Source of the DNA: Komagataeibacter europaeus LMG 18890
GTDB lineage: Bacteria > Pseudomonadota > Alphaproteobacteria > Acetobacterales > Acetobacteraceae
Direction: 5' to 3'
DNA length: 48,235 bases
Assembly (NCBI RefSeq): GCF_000285295.1
Contig: NZ_CADP01000001.1
Span: forward strand, 263,398 to 311,632
A program made the translations under genes and the position numbers. Positions 34,691 to 45,117 of the stretch are shown here, in pieces. Numbering within the stretch: the stretch's first letter is position 1; each line of letters opens with the position of its first letter. A model generated the notes under the pieces. The model was not told the DNA's origin. It saw only the letters and a program-made list of their open reading frames with translations, and ran no database searches.

Positions 34691-37048
34691 ATGATACCTG
34701 CATATTCCTTTCCTGATTACAGGGAACGACTGGCCCGCAGGATCCCATGGCCTGCATATTTGCTTTTTTTTATTACGTTACATTCCGTATTATGTCCTGC
34801 CAGAGCCACAGCCCAGTCGCCCCACAAAAAGAACCGGAAACTTCCCGTCGCCCATCTGGAACACGACACGCCACAGGCCGAACAGATGGAAGTCACGGCC
34901 CGGCGCACCACGCAGCGCCTGTCTGACGTACCGGCCCCCGCGACTGCCATAAGCGGCCAGACGCTGCATAATTTTGATATTCTTGATATGAAAAGCATCA
35001 TGAACATGGTGCCGAACGCCGTGGTGCCGACTGATCCGCAGAATATCAATACATACATCAATATCCGTGGCATCCGGCAGGTGGATAACAATGCTGATCC
35101 CAATTTCGGCATGTACCGCAATGGCATTTACGATGGCGGCCTGCGCACCAATCTCGGCCCGCAGGTGGATGTCGCACGGGTCGAGGTCAATCCCGGCCCG
35201 CAAACGGGCCTGTACGGACGTGACGCCGTGGGCGGGGCTGTCAACATGGTATACGCGACGCCGGAACAGAAAACCGGGGGATACCTGACCGGATCCTACG
35301 GCAATTATGGCCGGGGTGAATTGCAGGGTGCAATCAATGTGCCGCTGTCGCGTCATTTTGCACTGCGCCTGACAGGGTGGTACATCGACCAGCCACGGGG
35401 TGCGCTCTACAACGCCACATTACATGAATATGAAGACCGCTATCGCCAGCAGGGCCTGCGGCTGGGGGCGAAATGGACACCCAATGACAACCTGTCCCTG
35501 ACATGGATGGCGGAATATGGTGATGTTCACGGGCCGTCCCTGGCCGGTTACGCACCCAATGGTGTCGCCAACCTGATCCAGGGCGGCGCGGCAGAGACAC
35601 CTGGCGTGGTGTACCGTGACACCCCCGACCGTTCCCACAATCACCAGCTCTACCTGTCACAGGATCTGACATACAGGTCACGCTGGGGCACGTTCCAGTG
35701 GCTATCCGCCTATCGGGATTATCATCTTGATTCCGTGGAGGACGGGGACCGGACGGACCTGTCGGCATCATCCTATCCCCTTACGTTACAGAACCAGTTT
35801 GTCCGCCACGAAAATACACGCAATTACTATACCGAACTGCTGTGGTCATCGCCCCGGAACCGCCGCCTGACCTTTATGGCGGGGGCATCCTATTTTCACG
35901 AATATTTCTCATTTCAACAGATATACAATACAAAAATCGACCTGAGCCTGCTGCAGGGCATGTGGGGCAACATTGCCTGTGATGCATTACAGGGTGACCC
36001 GACATGTTCCGCCATTCCCGGTGGCGGCTTTCCCAATACCGGCCTGCAGGCGATAAGCGAATATGCCCCGGGGCCCGGATCGGGTATTGGGACACAGTCA
36101 TGGTCCGGGTTTGTTTCTTCCACATTCCATATTACCCCGTCCCTCAGCCTGACGGCGACGGCACGCTATACACATGACCGGAAAACGCTGTCCTACAACC
36201 AGTACAATAATCCCGTGAATGCCAGCGGTCGGGCCATTGCCGCCCTGTTCGGGGATGTCTACCCGGACATGTCGCTAAATGACACGGCAGCCTATGGCAA
36301 CTGGAGCCCCAGCGCCGAACTGAATTACCACCCGTTCCACAACGTCAACCTTTATGCCCTGTACAGCAACGGCTTCCGCGCGGGCGGTTTCAGCACGACT
36401 ACGACGACACCTTCCCTGATACCGTATGGGGAAGAAACGGCAACCAATTACGAACTGGGCGGACGTACGCAATGGCTTGGCGGCCGTCTGGGCGTCAATG
36501 CCAGCCTGTTTTACATGACACAGAAACACCTGTTGCTGGATGAAGCCGATCCACGCGCCCCGGCCGCATTCAGTTTCTATTACCTTGCCAATGTCGGCAG
36601 TGCGCGGACATACGGCGCGGAACTGTCGGCACAGCTTATGCTGACCCGATGGTGGTCACTGTCGGGCAATGTTGGCTGGCTGCATGCCCGCATGGCTGGC
36701 GGACAGTCATATGGCAGTTACGTTGCCGGGCAGTCCCTGCCCGATACACGGACATGGACAACAAACATACGATCCGAAATGGCGTATCCCATCACGCCCA
36801 CCTATAACCTGCTATTCAATGCCAACTGGCATCATGAGGCAGGCGGCGTGCTGGATATCACCAATGTCCCGTGGCATTCGCTTGACCGCCTGGACCTGAC
36901 ACTGGGCATGGCATGGAAAAAGAACCAGCTTGTGGTCTTTGCCAACAATGCCTTCAACAACCGCGTCGTGGATTATGCACTGACCGATGGAATGGACATC
37001 CTGACTGCGCCCGCAACCTATGGGGTGCGCTTTACCGCGGCCTTTTAG
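34691..37048 (+). CDS. TonB-dependent outer-membrane receptor
   Basis: This 785-residue receptor has a long leader with hydrophobic core PAYLLFFITLHSVL ending ATAQ. Next come a TonB-box-like stretch (EQMEVTARR) and the plug domain: LSDVPAPATAISGQTL, INIRGIRQVDNN, PGPQTGLYGRDAVGGAVNMV. The 22-strand barrel follows and ends GVRFTAAF with the terminal Phe. The plug resembles FecA-like and uncharacterised carbohydrate or siderophore receptors of alphaproteobacteria. Because it is paired with a GPH symporter and has no Fur-like site or FecIR genes, an organic nutrient is more likely than iron. It converges with the deaminase gene 54 bases away. Confidence 0.9.
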   Translation: MIPAYSFPDYRERLARRIPWPAYLLFFITLHSVLCPARATAQSPHKKNRKLPVAHLEHDTPQAEQMEVTARRTTQRLSDVPAPATAISGQTLHNFDILDMKSIMNMVPNAVVPTDPQNINTYINIRGIRQVDNNADPNFGMYRNGIYDGGLRTNLGPQVDVARVEVNPGPQTGLYGRDAVGGAVNMVYATPEQKTGGYLTGSYGNYGRGELQGAINVPLSRHFALRLTGWYIDQPRGALYNATLHEYEDRYRQQGLRLGAKWTPNDNLSLTWMAEYGDVHGPSLAGYAPNGVANLIQGGAAETPGVVYRDTPDRSHNHQLYLSQDLTYRSRWGTFQWLSAYRDYHLDSVEDGDRTDLSASSYPLTLQNQFVRHENTRNYYTELLWSSPRNRRLTFMAGASYFHEYFSFQQIYNTKIDLSLLQGMWGNIACDALQGDPTCSAIPGGGFPNTGLQAISEYAPGPGSGIGTQSWSGFVSSTFHITPSLSLTATARYTHDRKTLSYNQYNNPVNASGRAIAALFGDVYPDMSLNDTAAYGNWSPSAELNYHPFHNVNLYALYSNGFRAGGFSTTTTTPSLIPYGEETATNYELGGRTQWLGGRLGVNASLFYMTQKHLLLDEADPRAPAAFSFYYLANVGSARTYGAELSAQLMLTRWWSLSGNVGWLHARMAGGQSYGSYVAGQSLPDTRTWTTNIRSEMAYPITPTYNLLFNANWHHEAGGVLDITNVPWHSLDRLDLTLGMAWKKNQLVVFANNAFNNRVVDYALTDGMDILTAPATYGVRFTAAF

Positions 37049-37073
37049 GGCCCCATCAATGCAGCGCAACGTT

Positions 37074-37106
37074 CACTTGGAAGCTGTTTGAAAACAGCCT
37101 CTCAGT
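37074..37106 (+). repeat. Short hairpin repeat between convergent genes, second subtype
   Basis: GCTGTTT-GA-AAACAGC forms a 7-bp hairpin with GA loop, followed by CTCTC. It closely matches the element at 403-432. It lies between the TonB receptor stop and the deaminase stop and may end both transcripts, although it lacks a T-tract. Confidence 0.5.
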
Positions 37107-38139
37107 CATCGCGTGATCCGGTCAGTGATCTGATCTGCCGCCTGAAATCGTCCCGCATGGCGTCTTTTTCCATATCCGACAGCCATGTCGCATCAATCGT
37201 TTGCAACGACAGGTCCGCCACCGCATGCACGTCCAGTGACAGGACACGGGCCATCGTAACGTACGCCGTCCCGATATCCGTCGCGAACATGGCAGGATCA
37301 TCGGTGCAGGGAACCATGGACAGGCCCGCCCGGGCCATGGCCTTCAGGGACATCCAGCGCTGTTCCAGACGTTCAGGCACACAGGTCTGCGGACAGACCG
37401 TAAAGGCCACGCCACGTTCACGGCAGCGACAGACCAGTTCGGGATCGGCCAGCAGGTTATAGCCATGGTCGATCCGGTCACAGCCCAGCACGTCAAGGCA
37501 CGTCATGACGTTCCGGGGAGGAGCCTGTTGCAGTGTCTGGTTATCTTCGCACGCATGGGCCGTGCAGCGCAGTCCGGACGCGCGCGCCAGCGCATAGGCA
37601 TCACGGAACAGTTCTGGCGGTCCCTTGCATTCCGCGCAGTCCATTCCGATGCCGATGACCTCCGCGCGTGGATTGGCCACGACTTCCCGGACCATGGCCA
37701 TCGCAGCATCTGGCCCCAGTTCGCGGTTGATGGCCGGGATCAGTCGCCCAACCACACCCAGTTCCGTTTGCGCCGCCCGCAGGCCATCAATCAGCCCATC
37801 CACCATTGTCGTGTACCTGACCCCATGGGGATAATGATAATCGGGGCTGAAAAAAAACTCAGCATAACGCAGGTTGCCCTGACGGTATCCGTCCTCCATC
37901 GCTTCATAGGCTACGCGCGCGAAATCATCACGCGTGACAATGCATTTTCCAATGATCTCAAGCCGGGACAGGAAATCATAGAAATCCACGAAACGGTAAA
38001 ACGCATCCGGATCGGTGGTGGGCAGTGTGACACCGTTCCTTGCCGCCAGAGACATGACCGTCGTGGCCCGCACCGCGCCCGCCAGATGGCAATGAAGATC
38101 AATTTTCGGAATCTTCCGTATAATCGCATCCATATTCAC
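37102..38139 (-). CDS. Adenosine deaminase-family amidohydrolase
   Basis: This 345-residue cytoplasmic enzyme has the metal-dependent deaminase TIM-barrel fold. Zinc ligands are H16 and H18 (DLHCHLAG), the His in AHACED near residue 196 with the catalytic Glu two residues later, and the Asp pair in CTDDPAMF near 283. RIDHGYNL supplies the catalytic His. Most adenosine deaminases have HAGE and CPxSN; here these read HACE and CPQTC, so the purine pocket differs and the substrate may be adenine, a modified nucleoside or another amino-purine. It is last in an operon with a symporter, so the substrate is probably imported. It lies 25 bases after the symporter stop. Confidence 0.8.
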   Translation of the reverse strand: MNMDAIIRKIPKIDLHCHLAGAVRATTVMSLAARNGVTLPTTDPDAFYRFVDFYDFLSRLEIIGKCIVTRDDFARVAYEAMEDGYRQGNLRYAEFFFSPDYHYPHGVRYTTMVDGLIDGLRAAQTELGVVGRLIPAINRELGPDAAMAMVREVVANPRAEVIGIGMDCAECKGPPELFRDAYALARASGLRCTAHACEDNQTLQQAPPRNVMTCLDVLGCDRIDHGYNLLADPELVCRCRERGVAFTVCPQTCVPERLEQRWMSLKAMARAGLSMVPCTDDPAMFATDIGTAYVTMARVLSLDVHAVADLSLQTIDATWLSDMEKDAMRDDFRRQIRSLTGSRDD

Positions 38140-38164
38140 ACTCGATCATCCTTTCCGGGCACCG

Positions 38165-39535
38165 TCATGTAACGCGCTTCCTGCGCCACAGCGGACAGAA
38201 CACAACCGCACAATTGACAAGAAGCCCCATAAAACCCGGATTGATGCCCCCAACGGACAGGCCACTAGCGAACAGGGCAATCGCAGTGACAGCCCCACAC
38301 ACGACCCCGCCCCCCGCGACACGCGCTGGAACAGGCCGGTCCAGCAGGACAACAAACCATAACGATGCAAACTGGATGCCGACATAACCACTGACGTTCA
38401 GCGCTGTCAGCATGATGCCAGGGGCGTGCGTCGTTGCCACCAGCGCCAGGACCAGAAACAGGATAACACCCAGATTGATCGCCCGGCGTGGATGCCCGTG
38501 CGCCAGACGGGGCATGATGCTGCGTGTCATCATCGCCGCAATGTTCAGTGATGTCGCGGCCAGAACCAGCAACCCCGCCAGTACCGCGCCCGCCATGACC
38601 AATGCCACCACCCATGGGGGCAGCAGCATGCCCGCCACATGGAAAAACACCCCGTTTACATCACGCAGCGGGGGCAATGAACGGATGGCAAAATACGTTG
38701 CAAACACCGCAAAGGGATACATCAGCATGTAAAGCGGCATGAACACCATGGCCCTGCGCACCGCCTGCGCCGAACGCGCCGTAAACAGGTACGGTGTCAC
38801 GGATGGCTGGAAATAGAACCCGACACCCTGATAGACAATCGTGCTGACGGCAAAGACCATATCCGTCACGGCAGGCTGCCGGAACACGACAGGATGGGCG
38901 ACATAGGTCCCTGTCCCACCATATTGTGCGCAGATCGCCGCCACACCGACAGCCGCAATCCCGAACAGCATCAGGCTGTCCTTGAGAAACGCGACATAGG
39001 TCGATGCGCGCATGCCGCCCAGCGCCACGTATGCAAAGGCAATGACGGCACATGCCGCCAGCCCTGCCGCCGGCGCGCCAGGCAGGCCCATCATGCCCAG
39101 TGTCGCCCGCAACCCGATAAACTGGAACTGTCCCCACGGCACCAGTGCGGCGATACAGCCCCATGCCGTCAGACGTTCGAAAACGACACTTCCGAAATAC
39201 CTGCCAAAGACTTCGGGCACCGTACAGGCATCATATCGCCGGGCCCGTTCCCATATGGCGGGACCGACAAAATACCCGACCGGAAATGCCAGCAGAAGAT
39301 AACCCAGGAACCAGTATCCATAACTGATCCCATGGGTGTAAAGCCCGGCGGGAAAGGCGACAATCGACCCGATACTGTAGATTTCCCCCACTGTCAGGAT
39401 GAACAGCATGGGCGCGGGCAACGCCCTGTCCGCCACCAGCAGCGTTTCCACCGACAGGTGTTGCGAACGCGACCGGGCAAGGCAGGCCGCGCCAAGCGAC
39501 AGAAGAACAACGCACGCCACAATCCCTGCCATCAT
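38165..39535 (-). CDS. Sodium:solute symporter (SSS family)
   Basis: This 456-residue transporter has about 13 membrane segments. Family blocks are present: SIGSIVAFPAGLYTHGISYGYWF in the first third, EVFGRYFGSVVFERLTAW, and FAYVALGGMRASTYVAFLKDSLML, which corresponds to the usual YT..GGL.a...TD.vQ region. Its ATG overlaps the stop of the preceding small membrane gene (ATGA). It should use a sodium or proton gradient to import the compound handled by the deaminase next door, plausibly a nucleobase or nucleoside. That substrate is inferred only from the operon. Confidence 0.88.
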   Translation of the reverse strand: MMAGIVACVVLLSLGAACLARSRSQHLSVETLLVADRALPAPMLFILTVGEIYSIGSIVAFPAGLYTHGISYGYWFLGYLLLAFPVGYFVGPAIWERARRYDACTVPEVFGRYFGSVVFERLTAWGCIAALVPWGQFQFIGLRATLGMMGLPGAPAAGLAACAVIAFAYVALGGMRASTYVAFLKDSLMLFGIAAVGVAAICAQYGGTGTYVAHPVVFRQPAVTDMVFAVSTIVYQGVGFYFQPSVTPYLFTARSAQAVRRAMVFMPLYMLMYPFAVFATYFAIRSLPPLRDVNGVFFHVAGMLLPPWVVALVMAGAVLAGLLVLAATSLNIAAMMTRSIMPRLAHGHPRRAINLGVILFLVLALVATTHAPGIMLTALNVSGYVGIQFASLWFVVLLDRPVPARVAGGGVVCGAVTAIALFASGLSVGGINPGFMGLLVNCAVVFCPLWRRKRVT

Positions 39536-39738
39536 GATCGTTGCTCACACAGCCACAGGCATAGGGATGTCAGCGGGAACCAGGCGAACATCCAGATCAG
39601 GATGACCGGAATCCCCATAATCGTCCATGACAGGAACCCCAGAAACGCGGCGACAGGAACAATGGCCACGAACGGGACACCCAGCCCCAGCGCGACACGC
39701 CGCCAGTCCGGTCGACCTGACTGACGATCCCCGTTCAT
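39532..39738 (-). CDS. DUF3311-like small membrane protein
   Basis: This 68-residue protein has two hydrophobic helices (LGLGVPFVAIVPVAAFLGFL and IPVILIWMFAWFPLTSLCLWL) and a charged start and end. Size, two-helix topology and position just before an SSS transporter fit the DUF3311 proteins that accompany SSS permeases. They may act as accessory subunits. It is coupled at both ends: ATGA overlap with the tetR stop upstream and with the symporter start downstream. Confidence 0.75.
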   Translation of the reverse strand: MNGDRQSGRPDWRRVALGLGVPFVAIVPVAAFLGFLSWTIMGIPVILIWMFAWFPLTSLCLWLCEQRS

Positions 39739-40325
39739 GGCTGTCCCGTATCATCATGCCGGCTGGCTTCAGCACGGGTTTCACGCAGGACAAGTTCGAT
39801 CGCCCAGCTAATGACTGCGCCCGCATCCTTGCCGTTCATGCCGAATTCTTCCTTGAGCGTAAGCCACGACAGCACGTTATCCAGGCAGGCCACGACAGCT
39901 TCCGCCCGCCTCCGGGCCGCTGGCGGCACATCGGGCGTGTCACGCCACAATGCCTTGCGCCGGCGAAGCGCCAGTTCATTACGGAACCGGATACGCATTG
40001 AACGCCCGATACGGGTCAGGGCAAGGATGCGGGCAAGATTGGGACGGCTGTCGAATTTTTCCGCAGCCGTACGGAAGCCCTGCACCAGTTCCTTTTCATT
40101 CGTGCCAGATACCAGACCGAAGACTTCCGAATTCAGCCAGTCACCGGTTGCGCGCAGCAGATCATCGCGTGAGGGAAAATACCGATAGACAGTCCGCAAT
40201 GACACATCCGCCTTCTTTGCAATGGCGGACGTCGGGACTGTCACATCATCCAGTTCTTCAAGCAGGGCAATGAAGCTGTCGATAATGCGCTGTCGGGTCA
40301 GGGCAACATATTCTTCACGTAACAT
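39735..40325 (-). CDS. TetR-family regulator of the symporter-deaminase operon
   Basis: This 196-residue regulator has the TetR DNA-binding helices: ALTRQRIIDSFIALLEEL, then VPTSAIAKKADVSLRTVYRYFPSRDDLLRA. The C-terminal ligand domain is helical. I use the ATG at 40325; a GTG three codons upstream is possible. No Shine-Dalgarno sequence precedes either, so translation may be leaderless or weak. An 8-bp inverted repeat lies immediately upstream of the ATG, consistent with autorepression. As the first gene of a four-gene operon it probably controls uptake and deamination of the substrate, with that substrate or product as inducer. Confidence 0.85.
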   Translation of the reverse strand: MLREEYVALTRQRIIDSFIALLEELDDVTVPTSAIAKKADVSLRTVYRYFPSRDDLLRATGDWLNSEVFGLVSGTNEKELVQGFRTAAEKFDSRPNLARILALTRIGRSMRIRFRNELALRRRKALWRDTPDVPPAARRRAEAVVACLDNVLSWLTLKEEFGMNGKDAGAVISWAIELVLRETRAEASRHDDTGQP

Positions 40326-40326
40326 A

Positions 40327-40361
40327 TGACACACGCATGCAGTTATGGCACATGTGTGTCA
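40327..40361. promoter_or_regulatory. Probable TetR operator abutting the start codon
   Basis: TGACACAC (40327-40334) and GTGTGTCA (40354-40361) are perfect 8-base inverted arms separated by 19 bases. The left arm ends one base before the tetR ATG. The spacing is longer than classical TetR sites, so it could be two half-sites bound by two dimers, or a long palindrome. Confidence 0.6.
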
Positions 40362-40458
40362 CAATAGCGTAAACGAGTCAATTACGCGCACACATCGTCG
40401 CGTTTGCAGTATTCGTGTCGTGACTGACGGGATGATGGCTATGGGACGCGACAGGGAT

Positions 40459-40481
40459 CAGGCTGTCGCAAAGACAGCCTG
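40459..40481. other. Strong hairpin in the gap before squalene-hopene cyclase
   Basis: CAGGCTGTC (40459-40467) and GACAGCCTG (40473-40481) form a perfect 9-bp stem around GCAAA. Neither side has a T-tract. It lies downstream of the cyclase gene, so it may help end that transcript. The rest of 40362-40579 shows nothing. Confidence 0.5.
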
Positions 40482-40579
40482 AAAAGTGCAGCAGGTCGCA
40501 TCCCGGACCGTTAACCAGAAAAAACGCAGTTCCCTGATCCGGCCACAGGTCGAGAACACGCCCCGACCCGCCGGAAGAC

Positions 40580-42751
40580 CTATTTTTCCAGTTTCATCAG
40601 GCGTGACGCACGGCTGAGCGCCATGATCGGGAAAAACTGCCGGTACAGGTCATAACGCAACATGAACGCACGTGAGAGTTCCGCCCCCTGCTGCAACCGC
40701 TTTGACAATGCGGGATCATCCAGTTTGATGGTCTGCCCGACCCCGTAACCGGGGAATCCGGTGCCGGTGAATTCCTTTTCATCCCAGCTTCCATCAGGCT
40801 GCTGCAGATCGATCAGGTACCGGCAGCCACGGGCAATGGCCCCGTAATCCTGCGGGCGATTGGCCGCGATCAGGCCCATCAGCGCCCATGCGGTCTGCGA
40901 TGGCGTCGTCACCCCCCGCCCGACCATGGACAGTTCCATATAGGATGCGCAGCTTTCACCCCACCCGCCATTTTCCTGCTGGTGGGCCACCAGCCAGTCA
41001 CAGGCCTTGGTGATATAGGGCTGGGTCATGTCCTCGCCAATGGCGGCCAGGGCGGGCAGGACCGCGCCTGTCCCGTACAGGTAATTGACGCCCCAGCGGC
41101 CAAACCACGGGCCATCGGGTTCCTGTTCAGCACGGATATAGGCCAGTGCGCGCTGGATGGTGGGCATGTGACGCGGCAGGCCCAGAATACCAAAGGCTTC
41201 CAGAACATGCGCCGTCACATCTACGGATGGGGGATCAAGGGCTTCGCCAAAATCACAGAACGGAATTTTTGACAGGATACTGCGATTATTGTCCTTGTCG
41301 AACGCGCCCCATCCGCCGCATTCGCTCTGCATGCCGATCAGCCAGTTCACCCCACGGCTGATGGCTTCCTCCACTCCCCGTTTCTTCCATTCCTCGCGGT
41401 TGCGGCACGACGAAAGGGCGATCAGGGCAACGGCGGTGTCATCCGTATCGGGATAGCGGTCATTGGCATATTCAAACGCCCAGCCACCGGGTTCCACGTC
41501 CGGCAGCTTGATGGACCAGTCACCCTTTACACGCACCTGACGGTCCAGCAGCCAGCCCAGCGCCTTTTCCATTTCCGGCGTGAACCGGGTTTCGCCATCG
41601 GCATCATGCAGGGCCATGATCGCCAGCATGGTATCCCATACCGGGCTGTTCGTGGCCTGGATCCAGCTTGCATCGCCCCGGTCATGCCGCCAGCCGGGAT
41701 CATTCAGGGCGGACAGCGCCTTGGCCATCACGGGGTGGTGGAACTGGTAATCCTCCCCATGCAGCGCCATCAGGCCATACACCCATGGCGGCTGGATGCC
41801 ACCCCATCCACCATCGGCATCCTGATGGCGGATGATCCATTCCAGCATGTGCCGGATCGCGGCTTCACGCAGGGTATTGCGCTTGAGGAATCTGGACTGC
41901 AGCCAGTGCAGGCCCCGGTCCGTGGTGCGGAAGAACCGGCCCCACAGATCGCGTTCACCCCTGGCGGGCAGTTCATAGTCAAAATTTGCACGCCCCCCCG
42001 GAAACAGGGCATCCAGACGGTCCTGCGGGCGCAGCGGGCGGGCAGGCCTGCGGGCGGACAGGATGGCCAGCGGCACCAGTGTCGCACGCGCCCACTGCGC
42101 GAAGTTGTAGATGGAGAAGACGAAGTTGTTGGGAAACCAGATGACTTCAGGCGGCAGGTTTGGCGTCTTTTCCCACGGCCATTCCCCGATCAGGGCCAGC
42201 CAGTACCGCGTGAAGACACGGATGTTCTTCAGCCCGCCCTTGCTGGCAATCCATGTGGCGGCCCGGCTTATCGCCGGATCATCGGCGGGATAACCAAGGG
42301 AGCGCAGGGCGGCGTAGGATTCGACGGTAGCGTTGATGTCACCGTTCCCGGCGCCATAATAGGTGCCCCATGACCCGTCCTCGCGCTGCATTTCCAGCAG
42401 GGCCTTGCCCAGACGGAGGCGCAGCGGGTGATCTTCAAGGCCGAGGAACCACAGGGCCAGGCACCATTCCGCCTCCATGGAGGCATTGGACGCGACCGGG
42501 CCAACCCAGTGGCCATCGGGCTTCTGCTGCCCGATCAGCCAGTCACAGGCAGAAGAGATGGCATGGGACAGGCTGTTATCCATCGCCCGCAGCCCTGCGG
42601 CCGCAGCCATGCCTTTTCCGCCCCCGTTCACGGACTGAATGCCAGCAGCGGGAAAAGTGGTGCCGGAAACGGTGTTGTCAGAAGATGTGGCTGTCTTTGT
42701 TAACGGGCGACTTTCCCTGGTCATGTTTTCCATACCTGTGTGAAATGTCAT
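40580..42751 (-). CDS. shc: Squalene-hopene cyclase
   Basis: This 723-residue enzyme cyclises squalene to hopene and diplopterol, the first step of hopanoid synthesis, at the membrane. The catalytic acid motif DTDDTAVAL is near residue 435. Several QW repeats can be seen, such as QKPDGHWVG, QREDGSWGTYYG, QDADGGWGG, QSECGGWGAFD, QQENGGWGES and QQPDGSWDEKEFTGTGFPG. An N-terminal Ser/Thr-rich stretch of about 55 residues precedes the conserved region. ATGs at 42751, 42733 and 42724 are all possible; the last has GGAAA close upstream. The tetR gene ends 30 bases earlier, so the two may be co-transcribed. No other hopanoid genes are in the window. Confidence 0.94.
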   Translation of the reverse strand: MTFHTGMENMTRESRPLTKTATSSDNTVSGTTFPAAGIQSVNGGGKGMAAAAGLRAMDNSLSHAISSACDWLIGQQKPDGHWVGPVASNASMEAEWCLALWFLGLEDHPLRLRLGKALLEMQREDGSWGTYYGAGNGDINATVESYAALRSLGYPADDPAISRAATWIASKGGLKNIRVFTRYWLALIGEWPWEKTPNLPPEVIWFPNNFVFSIYNFAQWARATLVPLAILSARRPARPLRPQDRLDALFPGGRANFDYELPARGERDLWGRFFRTTDRGLHWLQSRFLKRNTLREAAIRHMLEWIIRHQDADGGWGGIQPPWVYGLMALHGEDYQFHHPVMAKALSALNDPGWRHDRGDASWIQATNSPVWDTMLAIMALHDADGETRFTPEMEKALGWLLDRQVRVKGDWSIKLPDVEPGGWAFEYANDRYPDTDDTAVALIALSSCRNREEWKKRGVEEAISRGVNWLIGMQSECGGWGAFDKDNNRSILSKIPFCDFGEALDPPSVDVTAHVLEAFGILGLPRHMPTIQRALAYIRAEQEPDGPWFGRWGVNYLYGTGAVLPALAAIGEDMTQPYITKACDWLVAHQQENGGWGESCASYMELSMVGRGVTTPSQTAWALMGLIAANRPQDYGAIARGCRYLIDLQQPDGSWDEKEFTGTGFPGYGVGQTIKLDDPALSKRLQQGAELSRAFMLRYDLYRQFFPIMALSRASRLMKLEK

Positions 42752-42781
42752 GGAGGATTTGAATAATCCTGCGGGCCTGAA

Positions 42782-43336
42782 TTATGGCGTGCAGGGGTCG
42801 GACAGGATCAGCCGCTGAAAATCGGCAAAGGTGGTTTTCCACCATTCCTGATCCATTTCCAGAAAACCTAGGCTTCTTAGAAAAAACGCTCCTTCAGCAG
42901 CAAATATCGCGGTGCGGGCCTGACGCGCTTCCCGACAGTCAGGGTCGCTCCCGTTGAACCATCCTGCGTACCATGCGCGTATCTTCTGTAAATATTTTGG
43001 CGACTGAAGCAAGGTGACAAGCATGCCGGCCATTCTGGCCTGGGTTGTATCATCGATCTGGCTGATGGTCAGGACATAGGCGCGGGCGCGGTCAATGATA
43101 CCGGCATCAGGTCCGATATGCCGGGCGACACTGGCATCGAATGCCGAAAGCCAGCGGTCGATCAGCGCGGTCATCAGGTCGTCCTTGCTGCCGAAACAGT
43201 ACTGCAGGCCGCCCTTGGTAATGCCTGCCTCCCTTGCCACGGCGTCCAGCGTCAGGGCGGCCACGCCCTCGCGGTGGACAAGCTGTTCGACACAGTCCAG
43301 GACGTTTTCGCGGTCGATGGTTCTGGGACGCGCCAT
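42782..43336 (-). CDS. TetR-family regulator next to the DHA2 exporter
   Basis: This 184-residue regulator has the DNA-binding domain ALTLDAVAREAGITKGGLQYCFGSKDDLMTALIDRW (residues 25-60). The ITKGGLQYxFxSKxxL signature is common in TetR proteins of the same C-terminal class that control drug exporters. The C-terminal part contains FFLRSLGF. The ATG at 43336 has AGAGG in front; an upstream extension has no ribosome site. It lies 85 bases after the exporter stop and 30 bases before the cyclase gene. It most likely represses the exporter, though regulation of the cyclase is possible. Confidence 0.85.
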   Translation of the reverse strand: MARPRTIDRENVLDCVEQLVHREGVAALTLDAVAREAGITKGGLQYCFGSKDDLMTALIDRWLSAFDASVARHIGPDAGIIDRARAYVLTISQIDDTTQARMAGMLVTLLQSPKYLQKIRAWYAGWFNGSDPDCREARQARTAIFAAEGAFFLRSLGFLEMDQEWWKTTFADFQRLILSDPCTP

Positions 43337-43421
43337 GCGGTGCCTCTGCCGTTTCAATCCAGTCGTATGGAAATAAAACACGCACAATCATCCTGCAAGC
43401 CGGAATCAGCACCCCCCTCTG

Positions 43422-45113
<1,692 letters not shown>

Positions 45114-45117
45114 TTCC

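Noticed and set aside
37074-37106. Bidirectional terminator between the TonB receptor and the deaminase
   Set aside because: The hairpin has no T-tract on either strand and matches a repeat at 403-432, so I list it as a repeat.
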